A DNA stretch of 50,262 bases from UMGS621 sp964468815 (GTDB lineage: Bacteria > Bacillota > Clostridia > Christensenellales > Borkfalkiaceae): assembly GCA_964468815.1 (NCBI GenBank), contig CAYXWN010000009.1:1-50262 (forward strand), given 5' to 3'. Positions 33,273 through 40,746 of this stretch are shown piece by piece. The notes beneath the pieces were generated by a model. The model saw only the letters and a program-made list of their open reading frames with translations, was not told where the DNA came from and ran no database searches. A program made the position numbers and the translations under genes. Numbering within the stretch: position 1 is the stretch's first letter; each line of letters starts with the position of its first letter.

Positions 33273-34594
33273 AACGAGTGATATCTTTACTTATGATAAT
33301 GACGCTTGCTTTCGGGCTGTTCGGTTGCTTCGGCGAGCCCGAACAACCGAAACCTGGTTCGGGAACGGATAGTGTGTACGAATTTCGGGAAAGAGAAATA
33401 AAAACGGACGGTCAAACGTTTACGGACGGCTTGATTTCTTATCCGAGCGAATTATGGCAAACGCCCGAATACGAATATTGTCCCGACCTCGATTTCGGCG
33501 GTGTCGGAAACGTAAAAGGTCTTTTTTATACGTCGCCCGTCAAGCGCAACGGTAAAAAGACGAAAATAGCGGCTTATATCGGTTTCCCGGAGAATCAAAA
33601 AGAGGGCGAAAAAGTCCCTGCCATCGTGCTCGTTCACGGCGGATTGGGTACGGCGATTCCCGATTGGGTTCAGTATTGGAACGATTTGGGGTTTGCCGCC
33701 GTTTCCATTGATACGGAAGGGGCAGAACCGATCAGCGGCGTTTCCAATTATAACAACGTGCATCTTCCCGAAAATCGCTTTAAGGACGACGCGGTATATA
33801 CGAACGGACCGACGAATAACGGGTTTTCCGATTACGCGCTTCCGTTAGAGGAGCAGTGGATGTATCACGCGACGTCGGCGATCATTCTCGCTTGTTCGCT
33901 CCTTTTGTCTTTTGAATGTGTAGACGTTCAAAAAATAGGCATTACGGGAATCAGTTGGGGCGGCATGATCACGAATATCGTCGTCGGGTACGACGATCGG
34001 TTTTCGTTCGCGATCCCGGTATACGGCGCATTGTCGTTGACCGATTCTTGTTCGGGGTTTCAAAGTATTTATCAAAACGCCGAAAACAACGATATTTCTG
34101 CAAGGCGTTGGGATACGCTCGAACCGTTAAAGCAAACAAATTGCAAGGTGTTTGAAGTGAACGGCATAAAAGACGCGGCGTTTTCCTTTGACGCGTCCAG
34201 CCGTTGCGCGGCGGCAGCCGACGGATTTTCTTTGTTCAAGTCTGTTTTTACGCACGGGCAAGAATACGGGGCGTATGAAGAGAATATTCCGTTTTTTGCG
34301 AAATATTTTTGCGGAATGGAAAGCGAATTTTTGGAAATAACGAAAAATCCCACGAAAAACGACGCGGAAATAAAATTGAGAAAGTACGGAAACGTCACCG
34401 TAGACGAAATCACCGTGCATTATACGACCGCGGAGAAACCGAATAAATACGCGACGTGGAAAAAGCGGAACGTAACGGTAGTGGACGGCGTTTCGTCCTA
34501 TCGCTTGAACGTTCCGTCAAGTGCGAAATATTATTACGTTTCGGTCGTGTATAACGGAAATTTAGAGGTTTCGTCGCGTCTTGTGGCGAAATAA
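33269..34594 (+). CDS. Lipoprotein alpha/beta hydrolase, acetyl-esterase-like
   Basis: 441 residues, ATGA overlap. Lipobox LFGC (Cys about 20). Alpha/beta hydrolase fold from about residue 85: AIVLVHGGLGT oxyanion region, GITGISWGGMITN nucleophile elbow (GxSxG), VNGIKDAAFSFDAS acid region, and THGQEYGAYEE with the probable catalytic His. It resembles acetyl xylan esterase/dienelactone hydrolase relatives. Anchored outside the membrane, it could remove acetyl or other ester groups from the glycan before uptake. The substrate is inferred from the operon. Confidence 0.75.
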   Translation: MKRVISLLMIMTLAFGLFGCFGEPEQPKPGSGTDSVYEFREREIKTDGQTFTDGLISYPSELWQTPEYEYCPDLDFGGVGNVKGLFYTSPVKRNGKKTKIAAYIGFPENQKEGEKVPAIVLVHGGLGTAIPDWVQYWNDLGFAAVSIDTEGAEPISGVSNYNNVHLPENRFKDDAVYTNGPTNNGFSDYALPLEEQWMYHATSAIILACSLLLSFECVDVQKIGITGISWGGMITNIVVGYDDRFSFAIPVYGALSLTDSCSGFQSIYQNAENNDISARRWDTLEPLKQTNCKVFEVNGIKDAAFSFDASSRCAAAADGFSLFKSVFTHGQEYGAYEENIPFFAKYFCGMESEFLEITKNPTKNDAEIKLRKYGNVTVDEITVHYTTAEKPNKYATWKKRNVTVVDGVSSYRLNVPSSAKYYYVSVVYNGNLEVSSRLVAK

Positions 34595-34605
34595 GGGAGG
34601 ATAAC

Positions 34606-35868
34606 GTGAAAAGATTAACTGCATTGTTTTTATTATTGATCACGGCGGTTCTCGGCGTTTTCTGCACGGGGTGCGAGAACGGAGAAGTTACGCCGCCCGA
34701 CGACGAAAAAGGACTGTTGACGGTGGAAGAAATCATGGAAACGTATTCGGCGGGAAAGTTGAAATGCGATCGGTATTCGCTTGCGAAATACACGACGCCT
34801 TATTGGACGAGTCAGATCATTTACAACGAAACCGTTTGTTTTTATGAGGAGAACGGCGTCATCGGCGAGAAAAAGTTGATGTATAAGCCGGCAAAGATTC
34901 TTGAAGTGCGCAGTTACGGGTTGGATACGCTCTATCAAGAGGGCGTCGATTACGTAATGACCGAAGAGGGAATCAAAATGACGGAGAAGTCTTCGATCCA
35001 GTATACGGATTTCGACTTTTTCTATTTGGACGCGCCGCTCGATCCGAATGCGGCGTTCCGTTCGATCGCATATCCCGATAAGTACGTCGCGTATAACGAA
35101 TTTCAACGCTTTACCGATCGGCAGGTTTGCGTTACGTATATCAGAACGGAAGAGTACGATGGACCGGAACAAGCGTATTCGGAAAAACTCGACGGCTTTG
35201 TCGAAAAACTTTCGGCAAGAGAGAATCTTACGCTGTTGTTTTACGGCGACAGCATTATGGAGGGTTGCAACGCGAGCGGATACCGCAATTACGAGCCGAA
35301 AATGCCCAAATTTTCCGATCTCGTCACGAAGCGACTTTCCAATATATACGGCTATAACGGAGATACGAAAATAACCGCGTACAATACGGCGGTCGGCGGT
35401 TGGCTGAGTTCGACCGGAGTGGAGCGTTGGGAAACGAAAAACAAGGGAATCGTCCCCGATTTGTTTGTGGTGAATTTCGGCTGTAACGACGGAACGTTTT
35501 CCGCGTCGCCCGATTTGGTTATCGGTAATTTGCGCCGTATGATTTCCAAGGTGAAAGCCGCGAATCCCGATTGCGCAGTTATTCTTCTTTCGCCGATCAT
35601 ACCGAACGTGGACGCGAAAACCAGTGAAACGGAAGCCGTTGTGAGAAATTTTGCGAATAATCAAGGCGAATACGAAAGTTATTATTGCGATCTTGCCGAG
35701 GAATACGAGGATGTCGTTTGCGTAAAGATTACCGAACTTTACAAATGGGTACTCGAACGCAAGGATTTTACGGACGTTATGGCGAGCAACGTGTCGCACC
35801 CGAACGACTTTTTCGTAAGAGTGTACGCGCAAGCGATTCTTTCAAAGTTGGTTAAAAATTACAAATAA
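34606..35868 (+). CDS. Lipoprotein SGNH/GDSL hydrolase
   Basis: 420 residues from GTG 34606 with GGGAGG at 34595-34600. Lipobox FCTGC (Cys about 23). After an N-terminal beta domain, SGNH blocks are visible from about residue 205: block I YGDSIMEGCN (Ser nucleophile), block II GGWLSSTG, block III NFGCNDG (Asn), and block V HPNDFF (Asp/His). A carbohydrate esterase is likely. It is the second extracellular esterase of the operon and the last gene before the terminator. Confidence 0.82.
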   Translation: MKRLTALFLLLITAVLGVFCTGCENGEVTPPDDEKGLLTVEEIMETYSAGKLKCDRYSLAKYTTPYWTSQIIYNETVCFYEENGVIGEKKLMYKPAKILEVRSYGLDTLYQEGVDYVMTEEGIKMTEKSSIQYTDFDFFYLDAPLDPNAAFRSIAYPDKYVAYNEFQRFTDRQVCVTYIRTEEYDGPEQAYSEKLDGFVEKLSARENLTLLFYGDSIMEGCNASGYRNYEPKMPKFSDLVTKRLSNIYGYNGDTKITAYNTAVGGWLSSTGVERWETKNKGIVPDLFVVNFGCNDGTFSASPDLVIGNLRRMISKVKAANPDCAVILLSPIIPNVDAKTSETEAVVRNFANNQGEYESYYCDLAEEYEDVVCVKITELYKWVLERKDFTDVMASNVSHPNDFFVRVYAQAILSKLVKNYK

Positions 35869-35932
35869 AAAATACCATCGTTGCCAAAGATAATGCACGA
35901 AAACGGGCGATCGGCATTTATGCCGTATAACG

Positions 35933-35962
35933 ACAAAAGGCGTTCGCAAGAACGCCTTTTGT
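35933..35962. terminator. Bidirectional terminator between the glycan operon and trxB
   Basis: ACAAAAGGCGTTC (35933-35945), GCAA loop, GAACGCCTTTTGT (35950-35962). It serves the plus-strand operon and the convergent trxB gene. Confidence 0.85.
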
Positions 35963-35975
35963 GTTGTTGAAAAGA

Positions 35976-36881
35976 TCAATGCTCGTCCGCGTAGGCGGCG
36001 GCGTTGATTGCGGCGACCGTGCCGTCGGCGGTGGCGGTCGTCAATTGCCGTACCTGCTTTTCGCGACAATCGCCTGCGACGAATAAACCGGGAATTGCCG
36101 TTTTGCAATCTTCTCCTGCGGCGAGATACCCCGATTCGTTCGGCGAAAGCAAGCCTTGCAAAAAGGGGAAAGACGGTTCTCTTCCGACTGCGGCGAACAC
36201 GCCGTTTAACGGAAGAATCTCTTCTTTTCCGTGGCGGTCTATTTTTACGCCTTCTACGGCGTCTGTTCCGCACAACGCGGTAATTTTCGCTTCGGTGATA
36301 AATTCGACGTTCGGGCGTGCTTGTAAGAGTTCGACGTTCCGCCGATCGGCGCGAAATTCCGCTCTGCGGTGAATGAGATAAACTTTTTCGGCGATATTGG
36401 AAAGATACAACGCCTCTTCAAACGCGGTATTGCCGCCTCCGACGACCGCGACCGTCTTTTGGCGGAAGAAAGCCCCGTCGCAAGTCGCGCAGTAAGAAAC
36501 GCCTCTTCCGATGAACGAGTCTTCGTTCGCAACGCCGAGTTTGCGCGGCTTTGCTCCCGTCGCCACGATAACGGCTTTCGCGCGGTAACTTCCGTCTGCG
36601 CAGACCACCTCGAACTCGTCGTTTTCCTTTTTTATTTGCAATACGCTGTCAAAGCCGGTTTCCGCGCCTAAACTTTCCGCTTGCGACGCAAGCGCCATCG
36701 AAAAGTCGAATCCGGAAACGTTCGGAAGCCCCGGATAGTTGTCCACTTCCGGAGAAACGAGAATTTGCCCTCCGTGCGCTTCGCTTTCGATTACGAGCGT
36801 CTTTTTTCCTGCTCTTGCCGCATAGATTGCGGCAGTCAGCCCCGCCGGACCGCCTCCGACGATGATAATATCATAATTCAT
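35976..36881 (-). CDS. trxB: Thioredoxin reductase
   Basis: 301 residues from ATG 36881 with ACGGAGGGAC before it; a longer start at 36959 lacks this site. FAD site GGGPAGLTAAIYAARAG, redox-active pair in YCATCDGAFF, NADPH-binding VVGGGNTAFEEALYL, and C-terminal FAD contact GLFVAGDCREKQVRQLTTA. It reduces thioredoxin with NADPH in the cytosol. No thioredoxin gene is adjacent. Confidence 0.95.
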   Translation of the reverse strand: MNYDIIIVGGGPAGLTAAIYAARAGKKTLVIESEAHGGQILVSPEVDNYPGLPNVSGFDFSMALASQAESLGAETGFDSVLQIKKENDEFEVVCADGSYRAKAVIVATGAKPRKLGVANEDSFIGRGVSYCATCDGAFFRQKTVAVVGGGNTAFEEALYLSNIAEKVYLIHRRAEFRADRRNVELLQARPNVEFITEAKITALCGTDAVEGVKIDRHGKEEILPLNGVFAAVGREPSFPFLQGLLSPNESGYLAAGEDCKTAIPGLFVAGDCREKQVRQLTTATADGTVAAINAAAYADEH

Positions 36882-36920
36882 AGTCCCTCCGTTTAGAACG
36901 CGTTGTTCTTCTTTTACGGT

Positions 36921-36926
36921 ATTATA
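36921..36926 (-). promoter_or_regulatory. Extended -10 of trxB
   Basis: The minus strand reads TGGTATAAT, an extended -10 about 40 bases before the start codon. No good -35 is visible at 17 bp. Confidence 0.5.
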
Positions 36927-37096
36927 CCACATTTGAGAGGTTTTTGTATAGAAAATCAAAAACGAAGTATATTATTTTCGTAAAAAAGAATTTTTCCGTG
37001 TAACAAATTGCGTAGGGAAAGATAAAAGAGGCGTGTATTCTTCTTTCGGGGAAGTTTGTGCACGGCGAAGGAAAAATAAAAGTTTTTGTCGCCGTG

Positions 37097-37560
37097 TAGA
37101 AGTAGTTAGCATAGGAAGGGGAGCAGAGTATTATGCTTTATATGGAAAGGGGTGTAGGAGTGGCTTACAAAAACAACAGTAGTAGAGAGTGTTTGACAAA
37201 TGTGAGTAGGCGGTGCGTGAAAGTAGGAGCATATAGAAGTAGTGAGCGTAGAGGAGTAGAACACAAAAAACATAGTAGGAGAGAGCGGTTGACGAATGGG
37301 AGTAGGCGGTGCGTGAAAATAGGTGTATATAGAAGTAGTTAGTGTAGAGGAGTAGAACACAAAAAACATAGTAGTAGAGAGCGGTTGACAAATGTGAGTA
37401 GGCAGTGCGTGAAAATAGGTGTATATAGAAGTAGTGAGCGTAGAGGGGCACACAAAAACATACTAGGAGAAAACGGTTGACGAATGGGAGTAGGCGGTGC
37501 GGGAAAATAAGTGTATATAAAAGTAGTTAGTGCAGGAAAGAGGGGCAGCGCGTAAAAACG
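37097..37560. repeat. 96-bp minisatellite with alternating A/B units
   Basis: TTGAC(A/G)AATG(T/G)GAGTAGGC recurs at 37193, 37289, 37385 and 37477 (spacing 96, 96, 92), within longer 96-bp units that also carry GTGCGTGAAAATAGG, TAGAAGTAGT and AACACAAAAAACATAG. Units 1 and 3 have GACAAATGTGAG and AGTAGTGAGCG; units 2 and 4 have GACGAATGGGAG and AGTAGTTAGTG, so the higher-order unit is 192 bp. A partial B-type end precedes unit 1 (37097). The plus strand is purine-rich and C-poor. Reverse-strand frames stay open only because 96 is divisible by three. Confidence 0.9.
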
Positions 37561-37791
37561 GTCGTCATGCAAAAACGGTTAGCACGTGTAGGTGGAGAAT
37601 TTGAATCGTTGGGGAAAAGGAATTCTCTTTCGGGGCGGTTGAGCCGTTCTTGCGCGGTTTGCTTAGTCACGGCAAACCACAAGAAACAACACGGAAAATC
37701 AATAGAAAAAACATAAAAAAAGGAAAACGGAATCGGATGAAAAAATTTTGAAAAAACTTTCAAAAATCTTTCCGAAAATTTTTATTTTACC
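37561..37791. other. Non-coding, AT-rich region upstream of the alcohol dehydrogenase
   Basis: No gene is recognised. The stretch between the minisatellite and the promoter is A-rich toward its right end. Confidence 0.4.
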
Positions 37792-37820
37792 TTGACTTTG
37801 TTTGCCGTTCGCTTTATAAT
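37792..37820 (+). promoter_or_regulatory. Promoter of the alcohol dehydrogenase gene
   Basis: TTGACT (37792-37797), 17-bp spacer, TATAAT (37815-37820), then AGGAGG at 37877-37882 before the start codon. Confidence 0.85.
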
Positions 37821-37886
37821 AAATGCGGATTTGAAGTCGTGAAAAACGACGTGTTCAAAAAATAATTATTGTTTCAGGAGGTTATT

Positions 37887-39068
37887 ATGGCAAGATTTAC
37901 ACTCCCCAGAGATTTGTATTTCGGTAGGGGCGCAATGGAAAACTTAAAGACGCTTTCCGGAAAGCGCGCAATGGTCGTCGTCGGTGGCGGCTCGATGAAG
38001 CGGTTCGGCTTTTTGGATAAGGCGATCGCGTATTTGAAAGAAGCCGGAATGGAAGTTCGTTTGTTTGAGAACGTCGAACCCGATCCTTCGGTGGAAACCG
38101 TTATGAAAGGCGCTGCGGCTATGACCGAGTTCCAACCCGATTGGATTGTTTCCATGGGGGGCGGTTCGCCGATCGACGCGGCAAAGGCAATGTGGACGTT
38201 CTATGAATATCCCGACGTTACGTTTGAGGAGCTTTGTATTCCGTTTAACTTCCCGACGTTGCGTAAAAAGGCGAAGTTCTGCGCGATTCCCTCGACTTCC
38301 GGTACGGCGACCGAGGTGACGGCGTTCTCCGTTATCACCAACTATCAGACGGGTGTTAAATATCCGTTGGCGGACTTCAACATTACGCCGGATATCGCGA
38401 TCGTCGATCCCGAACTTGCGGAAACCATGCCGCAGAAATTAGTCGCTCATACGGGTATGGACGCGCTCACGCATGCGATCGAAGCGTACGTTTCCAGCGT
38501 TGCGAATCCGTTCACCGATCCCCTCGCAATGAAAGCGATCGAAATGGTCGTTGCGTATTTGCAGGCTTCTTACGATGGCAATATGGAAGCGAGAGAACAA
38601 ATGCACTATGCGCAGTGCTTGGCGGGTATGGCGTTCTCCAACGCGTTGCTCGGCATCGTTCACTCCATGGCGCACAAGACGGGCGCTGCGTTCTCGACCG
38701 GTCACATTCCTCACGGCTGCGCGAACGCGATGTATTTGCCGTACGTAATTAAATACAATGCGAAAGACGCTCGCGCAAAGACGCGTTATGCGGAAATCGC
38801 GACTGCGTTGAAGTTGGAAGGCAAGTGCGAGGACTGCTTGGTTGACGCGCTCTGCGCTAAGATCGACGAAATGAACCGTTACTTCGGTATTCCCAAGACC
38901 TTAAAGGAATACGGCATCAACGAAGTCGAATTCAACGAAAAGGTTGACAAGATCGCCGAACTCGCGGTCGGCGACGCTTGCACGGGCTCGAATCCCCGCG
39001 CGATTGATCCTGCTACGATGGCGAAACTCTTTAAGACCATTTACGTTGGCGGAGAAGTCGATTTCTAA
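37887..39068 (+). CDS. Iron-containing alcohol dehydrogenase
   Basis: 393 residues from ATG 37887. NAD(P)-binding GGGSMKRFG and SMGGGSPIDAAKAMW; conserved SGTATEVTAFSVI; metal-ligand segments MDALTHAIEAYVS, GIVHSMAHKTGA and GHIPHGCANAMYLP supply the Asp and three His of Fe-ADH. It likely interconverts an aldehyde and alcohol with NAD(P)H during fermentation. Closest in pattern to butanol/1,3-propanediol-type dehydrogenases. It is a single-gene unit, convergent with a microcompartment shell gene; whether it is a cargo enzyme is speculation. Confidence 0.93.
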   Translation: MARFTLPRDLYFGRGAMENLKTLSGKRAMVVVGGGSMKRFGFLDKAIAYLKEAGMEVRLFENVEPDPSVETVMKGAAAMTEFQPDWIVSMGGGSPIDAAKAMWTFYEYPDVTFEELCIPFNFPTLRKKAKFCAIPSTSGTATEVTAFSVITNYQTGVKYPLADFNITPDIAIVDPELAETMPQKLVAHTGMDALTHAIEAYVSSVANPFTDPLAMKAIEMVVAYLQASYDGNMEAREQMHYAQCLAGMAFSNALLGIVHSMAHKTGAAFSTGHIPHGCANAMYLPYVIKYNAKDARAKTRYAEIATALKLEGKCEDCLVDALCAKIDEMNRYFGIPKTLKEYGINEVEFNEKVDKIAELAVGDACTGSNPRAIDPATMAKLFKTIYVGGEVDF

Positions 39069-39084
39069 TTAAAAAGCATTTTAG

Positions 39085-39117
39085 CGGCGTAGCGGTAATC
39101 GCTACGCCGTATTTTTT
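39085..39117 (+). terminator. Terminator of the alcohol dehydrogenase gene
   Basis: CGGCGTAGCG (39085-39094), GTAAT loop, CGCTACGCCG (39100-39109), then TATTTTTT. Confidence 0.9.
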
Positions 39118-39159
39118 ATCCGACGCGCGTTCGGAAACGCATAAATAAAATAAGAAAAG

Positions 39160-39209
39160 AAAAAAGCACGTTGCGGTTCGCAAAAAGCGAGTCGGACGTG
39201 CTGTTTTTA
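39160..39209 (-). terminator. Bidirectional hairpin downstream of the shell-protein gene
   Basis: AGCACGT (39165-39171) and ACGTGCT (39196-39202), with flanking A-rich and T-rich arms, pair around a loop that can itself fold (TTCGC/GCGAG). It is oriented to end the minus-strand shell gene. Confidence 0.6.
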
Positions 39210-39249
39210 TTTTGCAATTTTGATAAAATGCGCGGCGTGCCGCGTTTTT

Positions 39250-39972
39250 TCAGTCTTCCGTGAGCCACGGGGGTGACGGTGTTTCGGGATAACTGCCCAA
39301 CGAAATAAGCAGTTCCAAGCCGATTTTTTGCGCGGCGATTACGGCTGCTTTCACGGGGGATGCCGCTCCCGAAAACGCGAGGATTACTTCGTTGGAAAGG
39401 CTGGTTCCGTGTGCAGGCGTCGCGTATTTTACGATGGAAACGGAAGCCGCTTTCAATGCGGTATCCGCCATAACCAATCCGATCGCCGCAGGCGAGCCGG
39501 CGAGAAAACCGAACGCTTCTCCTTTTTTTGCTTGAAACGCTTTTACGAGCGCGTCGCCGGCGTTGGCGGTGTAGGCAAATTCCAAATGCCCGGCTTTGCT
39601 GATATAAAGTTCCCCGGCATAGCGGTTTGTTTTTTCAAGGGCGATTTCGATGCAACTACGTACGTCCGAAACGTTTTTTCCGCCGATCACGACGTAGTTC
39701 CCGTGTCCGCCCCACCCCTTGGTGTCACGGGGAAGTTCGACGGAAAGCACTTCGGTATTCGTCATTTTTACGGCGTCGTCGATTGCGGTCAGTTGCCCCG
39801 CCGCGCCCGTCCGTGAAGAAAAAACGCCGAACGCATGATAATCGCCGTCGTAATTCATCGCTTGCCGCAGTTGTTCGTCCGCGCCGGCGATGACTAATCC
39901 GATTGTATCCAAAACCGCAGTCCCGACAAATTCCGCTCGGGTACAGTGCGTTGAAAAGCAAGAAAAATCCAA
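39250..39972 (-). CDS. PduB-type bacterial microcompartment shell protein (tandem BMC, trimer-forming)
   Basis: 240 residues from TTG 39972. Strong PduB-like signatures in both halves: EFVGTAVLDTIGLVIAGAD, NTEVLSVELPRDTKG, GHGNYVVIGG, AGHLEFAYTANAGDALVKAF, MADTALKAASVSIV, PAHGTSLSNEVILAFSG. Such proteins carry two BMC folds and form trimers in the shell facets of propanediol/choline-type compartments. No other shell, encapsulation or cofactor genes are in the window. The start is unclear: AAGGAG sits 7 bases before an in-frame AAG, while TTG 39972 has GAGGA only 4 bases upstream. Confidence 0.85.
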   Translation of the reverse strand: MDFSCFSTHCTRAEFVGTAVLDTIGLVIAGADEQLRQAMNYDGDYHAFGVFSSRTGAAGQLTAIDDAVKMTNTEVLSVELPRDTKGWGGHGNYVVIGGKNVSDVRSCIEIALEKTNRYAGELYISKAGHLEFAYTANAGDALVKAFQAKKGEAFGFLAGSPAAIGLVMADTALKAASVSIVKYATPAHGTSLSNEVILAFSGAASPVKAAVIAAQKIGLELLISLGSYPETPSPPWLTED

Positions 39973-40017
39973 TTGTTCCTCGTTCGGGAAAGTGATTCCC
40001 TTAAAAATTCTCCTTTT

Positions 40018-40046
40018 ATTCTACCTTAACCGCGTTCTTTTGTCAA
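40018..40046 (-). promoter_or_regulatory. Promoter of the shell-protein gene
   Basis: Minus strand TTGACA (40046-40041), 17-bp spacer, TAGAAT (40023-40018). It implies a very short leader containing AAAAGGAGAA. Confidence 0.8.
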
Positions 40047-40073
40047 CACGTGGCGGATTCTTTTTTGAAATCA

Positions 40074-40102
40074 TTGCAAAAAAGCGCAAAACATGGTAAA
40101 AT
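40074..40102 (+). promoter_or_regulatory. Promoter of the nth-obgE-yhbY operon
   Basis: TTGCAA (40074-40079), 17-bp spacer, TAAAAT (40097-40102), with TG just before. It diverges from the shell-protein promoter with only 27 bp between the two -35 boxes. Confidence 0.7.
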
Positions 40103-40119
40103 AAAAAAACAGAAAAGCC

Positions 40120-40743
40120 ATGGAAAGAGAAATTGCTTGTAAAATTGTAAATACGTTGTCCGCAATTTATCCGAATCGTCCTGCGTTGCGTTACGAAACG
40201 GAGTTTCAGTTATTGATTGCGGTCATCTTGTCCGCGCAGTGTACGGACGAGCGCGTCAACCGCGTGACGGAACCGTTGTTTCGGGAATACGGTACGCCCG
40301 AAAAAATGTTGACGCTGTCCCAAGAGGAACTCGGCGAAAAGATTTTTTCTTGCGGCTTATACCGAAGTAAGGCGGCGCACATTTTAAGCGCGTGCAGGGA
40401 TATCGTAACGCGTTACGGCGGTAACGTGCCTCGTTCGTTGGAAGAACTTCGCACGCTTGCAGGCGTTGGAAGGAAGACGGCGAACGTCGTTTATTCGGTT
40501 GCGATGGGCGGCGATGCGATCGCGGTGGATACGCACGTGTTCCGCGTTGCCAACCGAACGGGACTTGCCCATGCAAAGGACGTGTTGAATACCGAAAAGC
40601 AGTTGATGGAACTTCTCCCGAAAGAAGATTGGTCGAGAACGCATCACTATTTGATTTATCTCGGAAGAAACGTCTGCAAGGCAGGCAAGGGAGCAAACTG
40701 CAACGGTTGTCCCGTGGCGGAATTTTGCGAAAGGAATTTATAA
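40120..40743 (+). CDS. nth: Endonuclease III
   Basis: 207 residues, standard length. DNA glycosylase/AP lyase for oxidised pyrimidines. HhH motif LAGVGRKTANVV with the catalytic Lys, catalytic Asp in AVDTHVFRVANRTG, and a C-terminal [4Fe-4S] cluster site CKAGKGANCNGCPVAEFC. The first spacing is C-x7-C, one longer than the usual C-x6-C. No strong ribosome site before ATG 40120. It is followed 3 bases later by obgE. Confidence 0.95.
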   Translation: MEREIACKIVNTLSAIYPNRPALRYETEFQLLIAVILSAQCTDERVNRVTEPLFREYGTPEKMLTLSQEELGEKIFSCGLYRSKAAHILSACRDIVTRYGGNVPRSLEELRTLAGVGRKTANVVYSVAMGGDAIAVDTHVFRVANRTGLAHAKDVLNTEKQLMELLPKEDWSRTHHYLIYLGRNVCKAGKGANCNGCPVAEFCERNL

Positions 40744-40746
40744 AAT

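Noticed and set aside
34633..35832. 399-codon reverse-strand frame opposite the SGNH hydrolase gene
   Set aside because: Antisense shadow with basic, low-complexity composition; the plus-strand gene has lipobox and SGNH motifs.
37106..37453. Repeat-rich reverse-strand frames across the minisatellite
   Set aside because: They stay open because the repeat period is a multiple of three; Cys/Tyr/Phe-rich with no start signals.
37097..37560. CRISPR array
   Set aside because: Units are contiguous 96-bp repeats without unique spacers, and no cas genes are present.
39250..39972. Adenosylcobinamide amidohydrolase (CbiZ) as identity
   Set aside because: The LPRDTKG, GHGN and PAHGTSLSNEV motifs and two-fold domain pattern are those of PduB-type shell proteins.
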